Counted from the stretch's first letter, positions 7,091-16,990 are shown. The stretch is DNA of 64,000 nucleotides from 21-14-0-10-47-8 sp966211795 (GCA_966211795.1 CBIHNW010000020.1:1-64000), one strand, 5' to 3'. Made by a program: numbers and translations. The notes: generated from the letters alone by a model not told the origin.

Positions 7091-9370
7091 ATGAAATCAC
7101 TCGCAGCCGCTTCCGACAAGCCTATTATTCCCTGGACTGGAGCGATTCCGGCCTTCGGTCAATGTGCTGGCGTTCGGGCGGATGGCACCATTCATTCGCT
7201 TCCGCTGATCACCACTCACTCGAATCGTCAGCAGCTATTGGATTATTTTGAGAATACCTGGGCGTTGACCGAAGTGCTATTCAGCGGGCTGGCTTCGTTA
7301 GAGGCGTTTTACAAACGACCTTATCATCAACTGCGGCATCCGCTCATTTTCTATTACGGACATCCGGCAGTGTTGTATGTCAATAAATTGCGAGTCGCCG
7401 GATTGCTGGATGCTCCGGTGAATGCAGAATTCGAAAGACTGTTTGAAACAGGCGTTGATGAAATGCGCTGGGATGATTTGCACGAGGGAAATTCTGATAT
7501 TTGGCCAGCGCTGGAAAAAGTCACTCTCTATCGACAACGGGTCTACAGCTTGATTCGAAACTTGATCAAAACCCATCCCCAGCTGAATCCAGAAAATCTG
7601 CCAATCACCCAGGGCAGTCCCATGTGGGCCCTGATCATGAGCTTCGAACACGAGCGAATTCATCTTGAGACCTCGAGTGTTTTGATGCGTGAACTGCCGC
7701 TCGATTGTCTCAGAAAGCCGTGGCAGTGGCCGGCTCTTCCGAATGAGCAATCCAGTACGAAACACCCTTCCAATGCCATGCGATCCATGGATCGTGGGAC
7801 GGTGAATATAGGAAAACCTTCGCAATGGCCATCCTTCGGCTGGGACAATGAATACGGCAAAGAAGTTCGCGAGCACAGCAGCTTCAAAGTCAGCGAGTTC
7901 CTGATCAGCAATGGCCAATTCAAAGAATTCGTCGAAGCCGGTGGCTACGGCAATGAAAAGTTTTGGTCGAAGGATGGATGGGAATGGCGGAAATTTCGCA
8001 ACACCAAATGGCCGACTTTTTGGGTGCCGTCCGGGCCCGCGGGATTGCATGAATACAAACTACGAACGATTTTCGAAGTGATCGAAATGCCCTGGAACTG
8101 GCCCGTCTGCGTGAATTATCACGAAGCCAAGGCCTATTGTGCCTGGAAGACGATGCAAGACGGTGCCACGGAACCGTATCGACTGCTGACGGAAGCCGAA
8201 CACCATGCTCTTCGCGATTCAAAGCTGACAAACCTTGCAAAGGAAAGCGCGGCCGATCCGGTGATGACAGGCAAGTGGACCGATTCTGGCCTGAATCTGA
8301 ATTTGTCTTCTGGAAGCGAAAGACCCGTCAATGCCGGCTCACCAAATGACAAAGGAATCTATGACAGTTTTGGAAATGTTTGGCAGTGGTCAGAAGATAC
8401 ATTTCACCCTTTGCCGGGCAGTCGGCCTCATCCTTTCTACGAAGACTTCAGCGCTCCTTGCTACGACGGCCAACATCAGATGATTTTTGGCGGATCCTTC
8501 ATTTCGACTGGTGATGAAGCCAGCATCTGGGCTCGCTTTCATTTTCGACCGCACTTTTTTCAGCACGCTGGTTTTCGGATTGTCCAAAGTGAAAAGCCCA
8601 TCCAGGCCATCAGTCCCGTCAAAACGGGCAATCAGATCTACGAAACCCAAAGCATGATCGACAAATATCTTTTGATGCATTGGGGAACTGAGAGCGAAAT
8701 CTGGGGCCAGTCTCCGCAAGTGTCCCGACCGCCCGTGGTTCATTTGCCGGTGAAATGCGCCGAGCTTGTGGCACGATTTTCCCAAGGATCCCAGAAAGCT
8801 TTGGATTTGGGATGCGCCGTCGGCCGCTCCAGTTTTGAGCTGGCTCGTCAGTTCCGCCAAGTTCTGGGAATCGATTACAGCCAAGAATTTATCGCCTGCG
8901 CCAACGAGCTGAAAAAGGAAATGCGAATTTCTTATGACCGAAAAGATTCAGGCGACAAATGGACGACTTTGAAAGCTGTCGTTGATCCTGAGATTGATGT
9001 TCGGCGAATTGAGTTCAAAAAAGGTGACGCCTGCCATCTGCCACCGGATCTCGAACAATTTGATGCGGTTTTGTTGGCCAATGTGCTTTGTCGATTGCAA
9101 GACCCAAAAAAATGTTTGCTCAGAATGCAGGGACCTCACGCCCTGGTCAAACCCGGTGGGACGTTGGTGATGACGACCCCGTTCAGTTGGCTCGAGGATT
9201 ACACTCCGAAAGAAAACTGGATTGACGGTATCGCGGGCGTGCAAAAAGTATTGACCGAATTCGAATGCATTCATCAGGAAGAGTTGCCATTTTTAATTCG
9301 GGAGCACAGCCGCAAGTTCGAGTACATCATCACTTTGGCGAGCGTGTGGAGACGAAAAACTTCTACTTAA
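7091..9370 (+). CDS. ovoA: OvoA: 5-histidylcysteine sulfoxide synthase fused to N-methyltransferase
   Basis: A 759-residue bifunctional iron enzyme that couples histidine and cysteine through a sulfoxide and methylates the mercaptohistidine, giving the redox thiol ovothiol. Order of domains: DinB-like helical domain (about 40-220) with candidate iron ligands in HERIH (187-191) and an upstream His near 83-91; formylglycine-enzyme-like sulfatase-modifying domain (about 230-530, ending GGSFISTGDEASIWARFHF); linker; SAM methyltransferase domain (about 570-755) with motif I ALDLGCAVGRSS. Length and order match OvoA rather than EgtB, which lacks the methyltransferase. SD AAAGGA lies 7 nt before ATG. 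The 3' end overlaps the convergent gene by 8 bp. Confidence 0.92.
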   Translation: MKSLAAASDKPIIPWTGAIPAFGQCAGVRADGTIHSLPLITTHSNRQQLLDYFENTWALTEVLFSGLASLEAFYKRPYHQLRHPLIFYYGHPAVLYVNKLRVAGLLDAPVNAEFERLFETGVDEMRWDDLHEGNSDIWPALEKVTLYRQRVYSLIRNLIKTHPQLNPENLPITQGSPMWALIMSFEHERIHLETSSVLMRELPLDCLRKPWQWPALPNEQSSTKHPSNAMRSMDRGTVNIGKPSQWPSFGWDNEYGKEVREHSSFKVSEFLISNGQFKEFVEAGGYGNEKFWSKDGWEWRKFRNTKWPTFWVPSGPAGLHEYKLRTIFEVIEMPWNWPVCVNYHEAKAYCAWKTMQDGATEPYRLLTEAEHHALRDSKLTNLAKESAADPVMTGKWTDSGLNLNLSSGSERPVNAGSPNDKGIYDSFGNVWQWSEDTFHPLPGSRPHPFYEDFSAPCYDGQHQMIFGGSFISTGDEASIWARFHFRPHFFQHAGFRIVQSEKPIQAISPVKTGNQIYETQSMIDKYLLMHWGTESEIWGQSPQVSRPPVVHLPVKCAELVARFSQGSQKALDLGCAVGRSSFELARQFRQVLGIDYSQEFIACANELKKEMRISYDRKDSGDKWTTLKAVVDPEIDVRRIEFKKGDACHLPPDLEQFDAVLLANVLCRLQDPKKCLLRMQGPHALVKPGGTLVMTTPFSWLEDYTPKENWIDGIAGVQKVLTEFECIHQEELPFLIREHSRKFEYIITLASVWRRKTST

Positions 9371-10658
9371 TCTCTTCTTCGGCTCTTGTGAAGAGTCGCA
9401 AAAGATTTTCTGGAAGATCGTAGTCCACTCGCCTCCCCTGTCTGAGACTCTGTCTCATCAGCCTTTGCATTTTTTCAAGGACCGCAGCGGAAAAGGATTC
9501 TGCTGACTGGCCGGTGACTTCCGACAAGCGTCCCGCGATCACTGAAGCGTCACTGACCACGGGACAAATGCGATAAGCGTACTGACCGCCAATTTTTTCA
9601 GGCGGCAAATCCTGCGGTCGCCCCGGAATCTGGCGAAAGAAACTCAACGGCAGTCGATAAGAGTTTGTCCCCAAGACATGCATACTGTCGAAACCCGCAA
9701 GATCCTCTTTCGAACCCTGCAATGAATTCGATAGCGGAATCAATTGCTTTAACTGAAAATGCTGCATGTGCGGGTTCTCAATACGTGTAAGATGAGCGAT
9801 CAACTCGCTCAATGATGCGTGCCCGATGACAGGGCCCAGCTTCGGTAAAGCTCCCCAGGCTCCATCCGCACCATTCAATAGTGCTTCAACGACAGATGCG
9901 TTTTCAAATCCAGCTCCCGAATGGATGTGCACCAGGATTTTCTGCGAAGGCGGCAGAAAACTGCGGACAATTTTCGTGAAAGCGGCGATTTGAAATGGAA
10001 AAAAGGTGCCGCGATCATCCTGAAAACTGAAACCTGCAATCGACTCATTGGCGAGCACCGTCAGGACATCAAACACCAGCTGCGGATTTTCGAGAAAAGC
10101 ATCACAACCATCGACGACATTGATGAAAATCTGCGTGGGCTCGTCCCCACGGACCAAATTGTCCCGAAGCCATCGAATGCTGGCCGGCAAACTGCGAAGA
10201 AGAGTCTCTCGATCATAAAGAGCTTTGCGATTCTCGCTGCAGAGAAAGATTTCATGAATGGTGTGGGGGATGCGGTAAGACTTGATCTTGATTTGCGAAG
10301 GATCTGGTTGAAAATTCCCATCAGCCGATTGAATTCCCAAAGAGGTAAAAGCAAAACAGCCCTTCAGGTCGTGACCGTGATCCCGCAGATGCAACATGAA
10401 ATCATCATCGACCGAAAGCTCATCCGGAATCGAATAATTGAGCGCCCCCAGCACAATGTTTTGTAATCCAAATTCTCTGATCTTTGGCAGAATCTCGAGC
10501 TTCTCTTTCAATGTCTGTCCGATGTGATGCCCGACCGAAGTCTCGCGCAAAGAAACATCAATCAGAAACGGATGGAGCGAACGCAGCTTTTGCAGCTTCA
10601 GATCCGCTTCTTTCATCACTTCTAAGGCTTTTGCGATTCGATCTTCTGCCATAGCCAT
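9363..10658 (-). CDS. HMG-CoA-lyase/DRE-TIM metallolyase-like protein
   Basis: The N-terminal half carries FLIDVSLRETSVGHHIGQT, similar to the metal-binding start (D-x-S/T-x-R-E/D) of the DRE-TIM family (isopropylmalate, homocitrate and HMG-CoA lyase enzymes). Later, ILVHIHSGAGFENASVVEAL and NGADGAWGAL match the His-x-His metal strand and the following glycine-rich strand. The substrate cannot be told. The start is uncertain: AAGGA is 6 nt before the ATG at 10658, while ATG 10676 lacks a Shine-Dalgarno. It converges on ovoA with an 8-bp overlap, so it is not in the same operon, but a link to thiol or amino acid metabolism is possible. Confidence 0.6.
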   Translation of the reverse strand: MAMAEDRIAKALEVMKEADLKLQKLRSLHPFLIDVSLRETSVGHHIGQTLKEKLEILPKIREFGLQNIVLGALNYSIPDELSVDDDFMLHLRDHGHDLKGCFAFTSLGIQSADGNFQPDPSQIKIKSYRIPHTIHEIFLCSENRKALYDRETLLRSLPASIRWLRDNLVRGDEPTQIFINVVDGCDAFLENPQLVFDVLTVLANESIAGFSFQDDRGTFFPFQIAAFTKIVRSFLPPSQKILVHIHSGAGFENASVVEALLNGADGAWGALPKLGPVIGHASLSELIAHLTRIENPHMQHFQLKQLIPLSNSLQGSKEDLAGFDSMHVLGTNSYRLPLSFFRQIPGRPQDLPPEKIGGQYAYRICPVVSDASVIAGRLSEVTGQSAESFSAAVLEKMQRLMRQSLRQGRRVDYDLPENLLRLFTRAEEEIK

Positions 10659-10806
10659 CATCCATCCTTGCCTCATGTTAAAAACAGGGGGATCGAGTTG
10701 TCAAAGAAGAGCGGATCAGCAAAAAGCCGTGATCATAAGCCAAGAGTCCTCGCTCATCCCTGCGCCTTTTAAATCGGCTCAGTCCGTTCGAACGCCTTAC
10801 GCAGTC

Positions 10807-12102
10807 TTATAATTCGATTGAATCTTCACGTAAAGACTGCGGACTTTTGGCGGCTCGAAGCTCATTCCACTCGTCCATGTACTGATTGGCATCGCTGGGT
10901 TTCAGGATTCCATCGGCAGTGGGATTGCGGTACTCGGCCACGACCCCATCCCAGCCTTGATACACGCGTGTGTCGGCCGAGCGCGAGATTTCAAAATTCG
11001 GAACCAGCGAAGTCTTGCCCCCGCCATCCGGAATGTCTACCGATAGATTCGGCATCGCCAGCCCCGACAGGTGTCCCCAAAGCTCGCGCTGAATTTCCAA
11101 AGAATCTTCAATCGAAGTGCGCAGATGATCGGTGCCTTCGGAAGGGTCGCACTGAAACATGTAATAAGGCTTCACGCGCAGATACAGAAGACGGCGCGAC
11201 AAAGCCTGCACGATGGCCGGGTGATTGTTCACGCCATTCAATAGCACCATCTGGTTCATCACCGGAATGCCGTGATCGACCAGGTTTTCCAGGGCGGTCT
11301 TGGCTTCAAAGGTCAGCTCGCGCGGATGATTGAAGTGAGTCATCAAGAACACCGGCGCGTACCGACGGATCATCTTTGCCAGCTCGGGCGTCACCCGCAT
11401 CGGGCAGACCACCGGCATGCGCGTGCCGATGCGGATGATTTCGACATGCTCGATCTCACGCAGATCCGAAAGCACCCGTTCCAGCTGCGCATCCGACAAG
11501 GTCAGCGGATCGCCACCCGACAAAATCACTTCGCGAATGCCGGGATGAGTTTTGATGTAATCCAGAGCGCGCTCGTATTCGCTGGCTTTGATAAACGCCT
11601 GATCCTGACCCGTGAAATGCTTGCGGGTGCAGTACCGACAGTAAACGCTGCAGATATCGGTCACCAAAAACAGCACGCGGTCCGAGTAGCGATGAATGAT
11701 GCGCGGAACGGGATTGCTCTTCTTCTCGCCCAAGGGATCCAGCATCGATTGCTGTCCCGGCAAAAGCTCTAAAGCGGAAGGCATGAGAATGCGTCGAATG
11801 GGATCGAACTCATCCTGTTTTGATTGAGCTTTTGCTTGAACCGCTTCTTGCGCATCTCCCACGCCCGGCACGCCTTCGACTCCAGGCGCGGCTTTCACCA
11901 ATGACGCATAATAAGGAGTGGTGCGGATGTTAAAGATCTCGCTGCCCTCGTCAAACGCGGTTTTTTCGGCGTCGGAGAGCTGGAAAGCGCGTTCGAAATC
12001 CTGCTTTTTCTTCAAAGAGTTCTGCAATTGCCACGTCCACGAACCCCAAGATTCAGGCGAAACGTTTACTGGTTTTGCGGATTTTTCGAAAGTGAATTTC
12101 AT
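10807..12102 (-). CDS. kamA: L-lysine 2,3-aminomutase (radical SAM, PLP)
   Basis: A radical SAM enzyme interconverting L-alpha-lysine and L-beta-lysine. The cluster motif CSVYCRYC (Cys 151/155/158) and the PLP lysine motif DIPDGGGKTSLVPN are intact, as is the substrate region QCDPSEGTDHLRTS. The length of 431 residues fits KamA rather than the shorter EF-P modifying EpmB (about 340). ATG 12102 is chosen over the in-frame TTG at 12141 because the family N-terminus (WGSWTWQLQNSL) follows closely. An insert rich in Ala/Glu/Gln at about 75-98 is unusual. No ablA-type acetyltransferase or efp gene lies beside it, so the product's destination is unclear. Confidence 0.9.
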   Translation of the reverse strand: MKFTFEKSAKPVNVSPESWGSWTWQLQNSLKKKQDFERAFQLSDAEKTAFDEGSEIFNIRTTPYYASLVKAAPGVEGVPGVGDAQEAVQAKAQSKQDEFDPIRRILMPSALELLPGQQSMLDPLGEKKSNPVPRIIHRYSDRVLFLVTDICSVYCRYCTRKHFTGQDQAFIKASEYERALDYIKTHPGIREVILSGGDPLTLSDAQLERVLSDLREIEHVEIIRIGTRMPVVCPMRVTPELAKMIRRYAPVFLMTHFNHPRELTFEAKTALENLVDHGIPVMNQMVLLNGVNNHPAIVQALSRRLLYLRVKPYYMFQCDPSEGTDHLRTSIEDSLEIQRELWGHLSGLAMPNLSVDIPDGGGKTSLVPNFEISRSADTRVYQGWDGVVAEYRNPTADGILKPSDANQYMDEWNELRAAKSPQSLREDSIEL

Positions 12103-12181
12103 GCGCACGCATCGAATAGCTTGATCAAACCCCTTTGACAAGAGGTTAGATGATCAACAGCTGTCGAACTTTTATCCGTTC

Positions 12182-12197
12182 GTCTCAGAATGAGAAT
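12182..12197. promoter_or_regulatory. GTCTCAGAATGAGAAT motif, copy 1
   Basis: It contains the perfect inverted repeat TCTCA-GAA-TGAGA and is identical over 16 nt to 40873-40888. It lies 115 bp before the exported protein gene at 12312, between that gene and kamA. A further hairpin AGTGCT-GTCG-AGCACT follows at 12202-12217. Probably an operator or alternative sigma element shared by two exported-protein genes. Confidence 0.3.
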
Positions 12198-12311
12198 CTC
12201 CAGTGCTGTCGAGCACTTAATCGAAATGCCCAAGTTGGCCCAAGGCTTGAATAAGCACCATGTGTAGCGAAAAACTTATTAGGCCGGAGGCCTGCTCACA
12301 GGAGGATTTTT

Positions 12312-14576
12312 ATGAAACCAACGAACCCGCAAACAAATGGACACAGCCATTTGCAGAAATGGGGGCTCTTTGTTCTGCTAGCCGGATCATTGGGCTTCAA
12401 TCTCAGCATGAATCCAGATCACTTTAACAATATCGCCCGCAACGAAGGCGGCGCCGGCTTCTTCGATCTCGCATCGAAAAGCTACGATGATCTGGTCAAA
12501 GAGCGCGACGCGAAAATCAAAGAAGAATTGAAGCGCTTGAAAATCCCCGACGCTAAAATTGAATTGGCGATGAAAGCTCTGCAAGACTATCGCGGCAAAA
12601 AATTGCCAACCGGAAACAGCGACATCGAAGTCGCATTGATGAGAGCTGGCTACACGGCAGAAGATTCTGCGAAATATTTGAAGCAGATCAAGCCAATCAT
12701 CCCCGAAATGCCAAACAAAGAAAAGAAAACGGCAAGCCTTGCTCCATGCACAGACGTGCAAGGACGAAATCCGGCCGACAAAGACACTAAAAAAGCAGAC
12801 AAACCTTGCCCCACAGAAGACAAGGCCAAGCCGGCACAAAAAACGGCCGCTGACGACAAAGCCGAAAAAGAGCACCAGGCCAACGTCAAAGCGATGCAGA
12901 AACAAGCGGCCGAAGAAGCAAAACAATTAGAAGCGACTCAGGCTTCTGCAGATCAGAAAGCAAAAGCCACCGCCGATACCAACGACGGCGCGGATGCCTC
13001 TTCAACTGTTAAAAAAGCAAATCCGACAGTGTACACGAAAACAGAACTCATGGACCTGCTTGACCAGCGAATTGCAAAACAACTGGATCCAATCAAAGAA
13101 GCTTTACTGAAAAACCAACGCAAAGAAGCGATCGTCGAAAACGCCATGCTGCCACCGGGCCATCAAGAACCATTGGTCAGCGGACCGGGCCAAACTTCGG
13201 CTCCCGCTCAGCCAGCAGCTTCGACCACTCCAGCCGCTCCTAGTAACTCTGATGCCGCCACGCCAAAATCGGCTGCGGTTGCAGCGAATCCAACGACCCC
13301 ACCGGTCAGTGCAATTCCGCCAAACCAAGCGGTGCCAAAGGGTTTTCAATATGACCTGAGCGCCACCAAAGGATATTGCACGTACTCGGTTGAACTCGAG
13401 AATGGCAAGACCACGGTCACGGCAAAGACAGCAACGGCCGCTGACGCTTGTCATCTGGACGGTCAGAAAAAGACCTTGGAAAATATCAATATCGAAAAAA
13501 TTGCGGACGTGAAGGACGCGGTCAAAGCCTGGGCAAATGGCAAATCCGAAGGCGATAAAGACAAAGACGAAAAGAAAGAAAAATCTCAAAAAGACATCGC
13601 CAAAGAATTTTGGACGAAAGAAACAAAAGAGTGCAAAGCCAAGGGCATGGACAATTCCGAGCGCATGGACTGCTTCCAAGAAGCTTTGTCGAAACTTTCG
13701 AACGACATCCTGGACGAGTCTCCGCAAAGCAAGAGCATCGTGAAGGGTTACTTCATGGGGAGCATCGCTCCGATCTTGAAAGCAGAAATGACAATGCCAA
13801 CGACGGATCCCGATTCATTGACGGTGAACACATCCCACTTGGAACTGGCCGACCGTGTTTCAAAGGACTTGTTGTCAAACCTGAGCGGATCCAATGGCCA
13901 AGACGTCATTTCCACTTTAACAAAAATGAAAGCGGCGACTTACTCGGTTCAAACCGGCTACGCACGTGACATGTACATGGCTTCACAACAGGAAAAGAAC
14001 TCAAGCGATCCTTACGTCAAAATGATTGGTCTGAAAAGAGAAGCCATGGCGAAACAAGCTCTCAATCCAACGGTCATGCGTTGGGAGATGCTGCGCGACC
14101 GAACTGACTGGAGCAATGCGATGTCCAGCGACTCGATGTTCGGACAAGTGGAGCTGACACGAAACTTCACTCAACCGATTCAGGCGATGATCAGCAAAAT
14201 GCCATCGATTGAAGATTACAACAGCGCTGCCGCGAACCAGGCAACGAAAGCGTCATCATTGTTAGCACAGCTCTCACTTCCGGCTGATTCTTCCGGAATG
14301 GGTATGAACGTCATGGACAGCGGAACCTACGGTGGCAGCTGGACAGCAGGCTTGAGCGGCTTGAACACATTCCCGATCGCACTGCTCGACAGCCGACAAA
14401 ACTACAACCGAGGCAAAAACTTGCCAGCGGTCGGACCTGTCATAGCATCAGGAGCGAACGGTAAATTGACTCCAACAACATCAATCCGCGGCGGCACCAC
14501 AAACAGCAGCAGCCTCGGAACCAGCGGCAACCCACGTGTGCGAACAGCAATCGTGACCGACCCCAACAGTTTCTAA
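12312..14576 (+). CDS. Large exported or membrane-anchored Lys/Ala-rich protein of unknown function
   Basis: A 754-residue protein with strong SD (AGGAGG, 6 nt before ATG). A single hydrophobic segment near 17-33 (GLFVLLAGSLGFNLSM) is a signal anchor or uncleaved signal. Residues about 125-230 are very rich in Lys, Ala, Asp and Glu, probably extended or coiled coil; about 280-340 is a Pro/Ala/Ser/Thr linker. A central Cys-containing part (KGYCTYSVELENGKTTV) may be a small beta domain. A second helical region (about 410-620) follows, and a Ser/Gly/Thr-rich tail closes the chain. No family is recognised. It stands alone between kamA and a good terminator. Confidence 0.75.
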   Translation: MKPTNPQTNGHSHLQKWGLFVLLAGSLGFNLSMNPDHFNNIARNEGGAGFFDLASKSYDDLVKERDAKIKEELKRLKIPDAKIELAMKALQDYRGKKLPTGNSDIEVALMRAGYTAEDSAKYLKQIKPIIPEMPNKEKKTASLAPCTDVQGRNPADKDTKKADKPCPTEDKAKPAQKTAADDKAEKEHQANVKAMQKQAAEEAKQLEATQASADQKAKATADTNDGADASSTVKKANPTVYTKTELMDLLDQRIAKQLDPIKEALLKNQRKEAIVENAMLPPGHQEPLVSGPGQTSAPAQPAASTTPAAPSNSDAATPKSAAVAANPTTPPVSAIPPNQAVPKGFQYDLSATKGYCTYSVELENGKTTVTAKTATAADACHLDGQKKTLENINIEKIADVKDAVKAWANGKSEGDKDKDEKKEKSQKDIAKEFWTKETKECKAKGMDNSERMDCFQEALSKLSNDILDESPQSKSIVKGYFMGSIAPILKAEMTMPTTDPDSLTVNTSHLELADRVSKDLLSNLSGSNGQDVISTLTKMKAATYSVQTGYARDMYMASQQEKNSSDPYVKMIGLKREAMAKQALNPTVMRWEMLRDRTDWSNAMSSDSMFGQVELTRNFTQPIQAMISKMPSIEDYNSAAANQATKASSLLAQLSLPADSSGMGMNVMDSGTYGGSWTAGLSGLNTFPIALLDSRQNYNRGKNLPAVGPVIASGANGKLTPTTSIRGGTTNSSSLGTSGNPRVRTAIVTDPNSF

Positions 14577-14605
14577 GAGTTACTCTAACAACCAAAAGAT
14601 CCTCC

Positions 14606-14631
14606 GCAAGCCCAGGAAGGGCTTGCTTTTT
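14606..14631 (+). terminator. Rho-independent terminator
   Basis: GCAAGCCC-AGGAA-GGGCTTGC followed by TTTTT, 30 nt after the stop of the 754-residue exported protein gene. Confidence 0.85.
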
Positions 14632-14779
14632 CCCGTTTTGGGGGCAGGCGAGACTGCTCGTCAGGGTTGATCTCGACACTGCTTAATCTTTACGTCCGTC
14701 GGAGAACAAAGTGGTCCATAAGTTGCGATGCTAGTTTTGTGGAGAAATAGACTGGAATGAAGAGGAGCTGAGCCTGCTA

Positions 14780-16990
14780 ATGCGCCGATATCTTTTACAG
14801 TTGCTGACACTTTTAGCTCTGCTTTTGCCGATGCTCGCCGTGGCCACGCCGCCATTGAAATGCGCCGGTATCTACCATCCATCCGTTGTCTTTGAGATTA
14901 AAGTTCGCCAAAGTCTGGACGATTTTCTGCGACTGTTTGATGTCGATCCGGATTGGAAAGAGAACAGAACATATGAAAACAATAAAAGATTCGGCCCATC
15001 TCATTTTAGCGGATATTCACTCATCGATGAACTGAATCATTCCGACATATTTCATCGCCATGGTGGGGATTCCAAACAAACTCAGTACGTGCTTTATCGG
15101 GAGAAGAGAGACAAAAATCTACCAACCGCCGCATTACCGGAGATCAAAACTGATTTTCCTTACCCTGAATTTTTAGGCGAGACCTGGTCTTGGACGGACG
15201 ACAGCCAGCAAGAGCATCACTATCGATTTGCGAATGTGGGTTTTCGCCAAATGAAGCGAGATTGGCCCTTGATTGAGGCCGCAGTTTCATCCGGACTTGA
15301 AAGCTCTCCTGCTTCCCACCTTGTAATGAAACTGAACCAAAAGATGGTTTTAGGTCGATCGATTCTTTCGACTTGGCGTAAATGGAATTCTCAAAAAGTG
15401 ACTGACGTTTACAAGAAGAGAAAGAACTATTTGGCCCTAGATGATTTATATCATCTCAGGGATACCGATAAAAAACACTACCAAAATGACGAATACCTGG
15501 TGTTGATGAAAGATCAAGGCCTTTCGCCAATTGAGATGACATCACAGCAGTATGAAGAAAATCTGATGGCTGTGGTCCGTCTAGTTCGCATGGAACAAAG
15601 CGATCCTTATTTCCCTAGCGGTGTTTTTGGTTCCTGGAAAGGCAACTTCCATTTACCGGTCACCGAGCGCAATGAGGCTTCAAAAGTCGGGCAAATGCTG
15701 GGTGACGCCTTAAATGGGCTCGTCCTTGCCGGAAAACGTGTCGCTGAAATTTCCCGGTTTGTTCGATTTCAAGATTTTCCAGAACCAATTATGGACTCAT
15801 TTTTGAAAAATCTTTTTCAACTGAGCATTCGGCCCCAAGATCCAATCGATATTCTGATTATCAGCGTGGACGCTAAAACTCGCAGGCTCTTTAGCTCGCG
15901 ATACGGATTTAAAGACCTAATTCCCCTGAATGATGGTGATCGTTCAACGGCTGAATATGTCATGTACCTAGATACCAAAAGTGAAGAGTTTAATAAAACT
16001 TTGTCTGAATTGCGGGACCGATCAAAATTAGTAGTGCAAAATCAAGAACTCACCAAACCGCCACAATCTCAATGGGCTGCTTTATGGGGCGAAAGCCCCG
16101 GTGCCCAAGTCGGAAGCGGTTTTGACAAACACCGTGAAGGTGAGCACCAAGTAAAAATTTTGAGAAACCACGTGAATCATCAGAAAGTCAGCCATCTGCA
16201 TTGGGATATTTCGAACCTCAGCGAGCATCGACCTGCTGATAAAAATCGAGTCGAGGAAATCGTCAACTGGGTCGCTTCAGGAGAGCACATGCCCCTGCTG
16301 CTCGAGCGGAAGTTGGATAGTCTGACAGACCAAGACCATGACATTTTATATCGGAATGTGTATTTGTTTTCGGATGCATTTGCCCATTCCGTGGGAATCG
16401 CTAGTGCAACATTTCCAATCCAAGGAAATATGCTGATTTTCCAGAAGGGCCCTGAAAATTTCGTTGAAATGATCTCCGCCGAATACAACGGACGAAATGT
16501 ACAACAGGGAGATATACGAAATGACTCTTCGTCTCAGTCCGAGACTTATGACAGCGTGATGATCATCGACATCTATGAAAATCTCAAATCTGACTCTGAA
16601 CGCCTGACTTTGTTACAAAAGGCGGCCGCGCATCTGCGCTCTGGTGGTCAACTCACAATCTTCGGCCCATTTAAATTTGGATCTGATTCAATAAGTGGCT
16701 GGGGGACGGTTGATCCAAAATCCGAATCTAACTTTTCCAAAAGACGATTGTATCCAGTCTTACTGAAATATGCCGAAGATATTTTTGAAAATAACGCTCC
16801 GATGTCGGAGCGAGACCTCGCGCTTGAATTGGGTTTGCGCCGCCGACTTTTTGAGTTCAGGTCGAACACTGATTTAGGTTTGGCCACAATTTCAAATCTG
16901 GCCCGCAAAGTGGGTTTTACACCGGGATTTAGCAGCCGCGATAACTGGGGGACTTATGGCCATCGAGTTATCACCTTGTGGAAACAGTAA
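14780..16990 (+). CDS. Exported protein with acyltransferase-like and methyltransferase-like regions
   Basis: A 736-residue product with a clear signal peptide (LLALLLPMLAVATPP). Residues about 270-400 resemble the GNAT-like N-acyltransferase/autoinducer-synthase fold: KRVAEISRFVRF reads like the conserved E-x-x-R strand, and DAKTRRLFSSRYGF like the end of such domains. Residues about 590-640 look like a degenerate SAM methyltransferase core (SVMIIDIYENL ... HLRSGGQLTIFGPF). Methyltransferases are rarely exported, so either the signal is an anchor or the domain has a new use. Both domain calls are weak pattern matches. The Shine-Dalgarno is distant. The end overlaps the convergent tetR gene by 20 bp. 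Confidence 0.6.
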   Translation: MRRYLLQLLTLLALLLPMLAVATPPLKCAGIYHPSVVFEIKVRQSLDDFLRLFDVDPDWKENRTYENNKRFGPSHFSGYSLIDELNHSDIFHRHGGDSKQTQYVLYREKRDKNLPTAALPEIKTDFPYPEFLGETWSWTDDSQQEHHYRFANVGFRQMKRDWPLIEAAVSSGLESSPASHLVMKLNQKMVLGRSILSTWRKWNSQKVTDVYKKRKNYLALDDLYHLRDTDKKHYQNDEYLVLMKDQGLSPIEMTSQQYEENLMAVVRLVRMEQSDPYFPSGVFGSWKGNFHLPVTERNEASKVGQMLGDALNGLVLAGKRVAEISRFVRFQDFPEPIMDSFLKNLFQLSIRPQDPIDILIISVDAKTRRLFSSRYGFKDLIPLNDGDRSTAEYVMYLDTKSEEFNKTLSELRDRSKLVVQNQELTKPPQSQWAALWGESPGAQVGSGFDKHREGEHQVKILRNHVNHQKVSHLHWDISNLSEHRPADKNRVEEIVNWVASGEHMPLLLERKLDSLTDQDHDILYRNVYLFSDAFAHSVGIASATFPIQGNMLIFQKGPENFVEMISAEYNGRNVQQGDIRNDSSSQSETYDSVMIIDIYENLKSDSERLTLLQKAAAHLRSGGQLTIFGPFKFGSDSISGWGTVDPKSESNFSKRRLYPVLLKYAEDIFENNAPMSERDLALELGLRRRLFEFRSNTDLGLATISNLARKVGFTPGFSSRDNWGTYGHRVITLWKQ

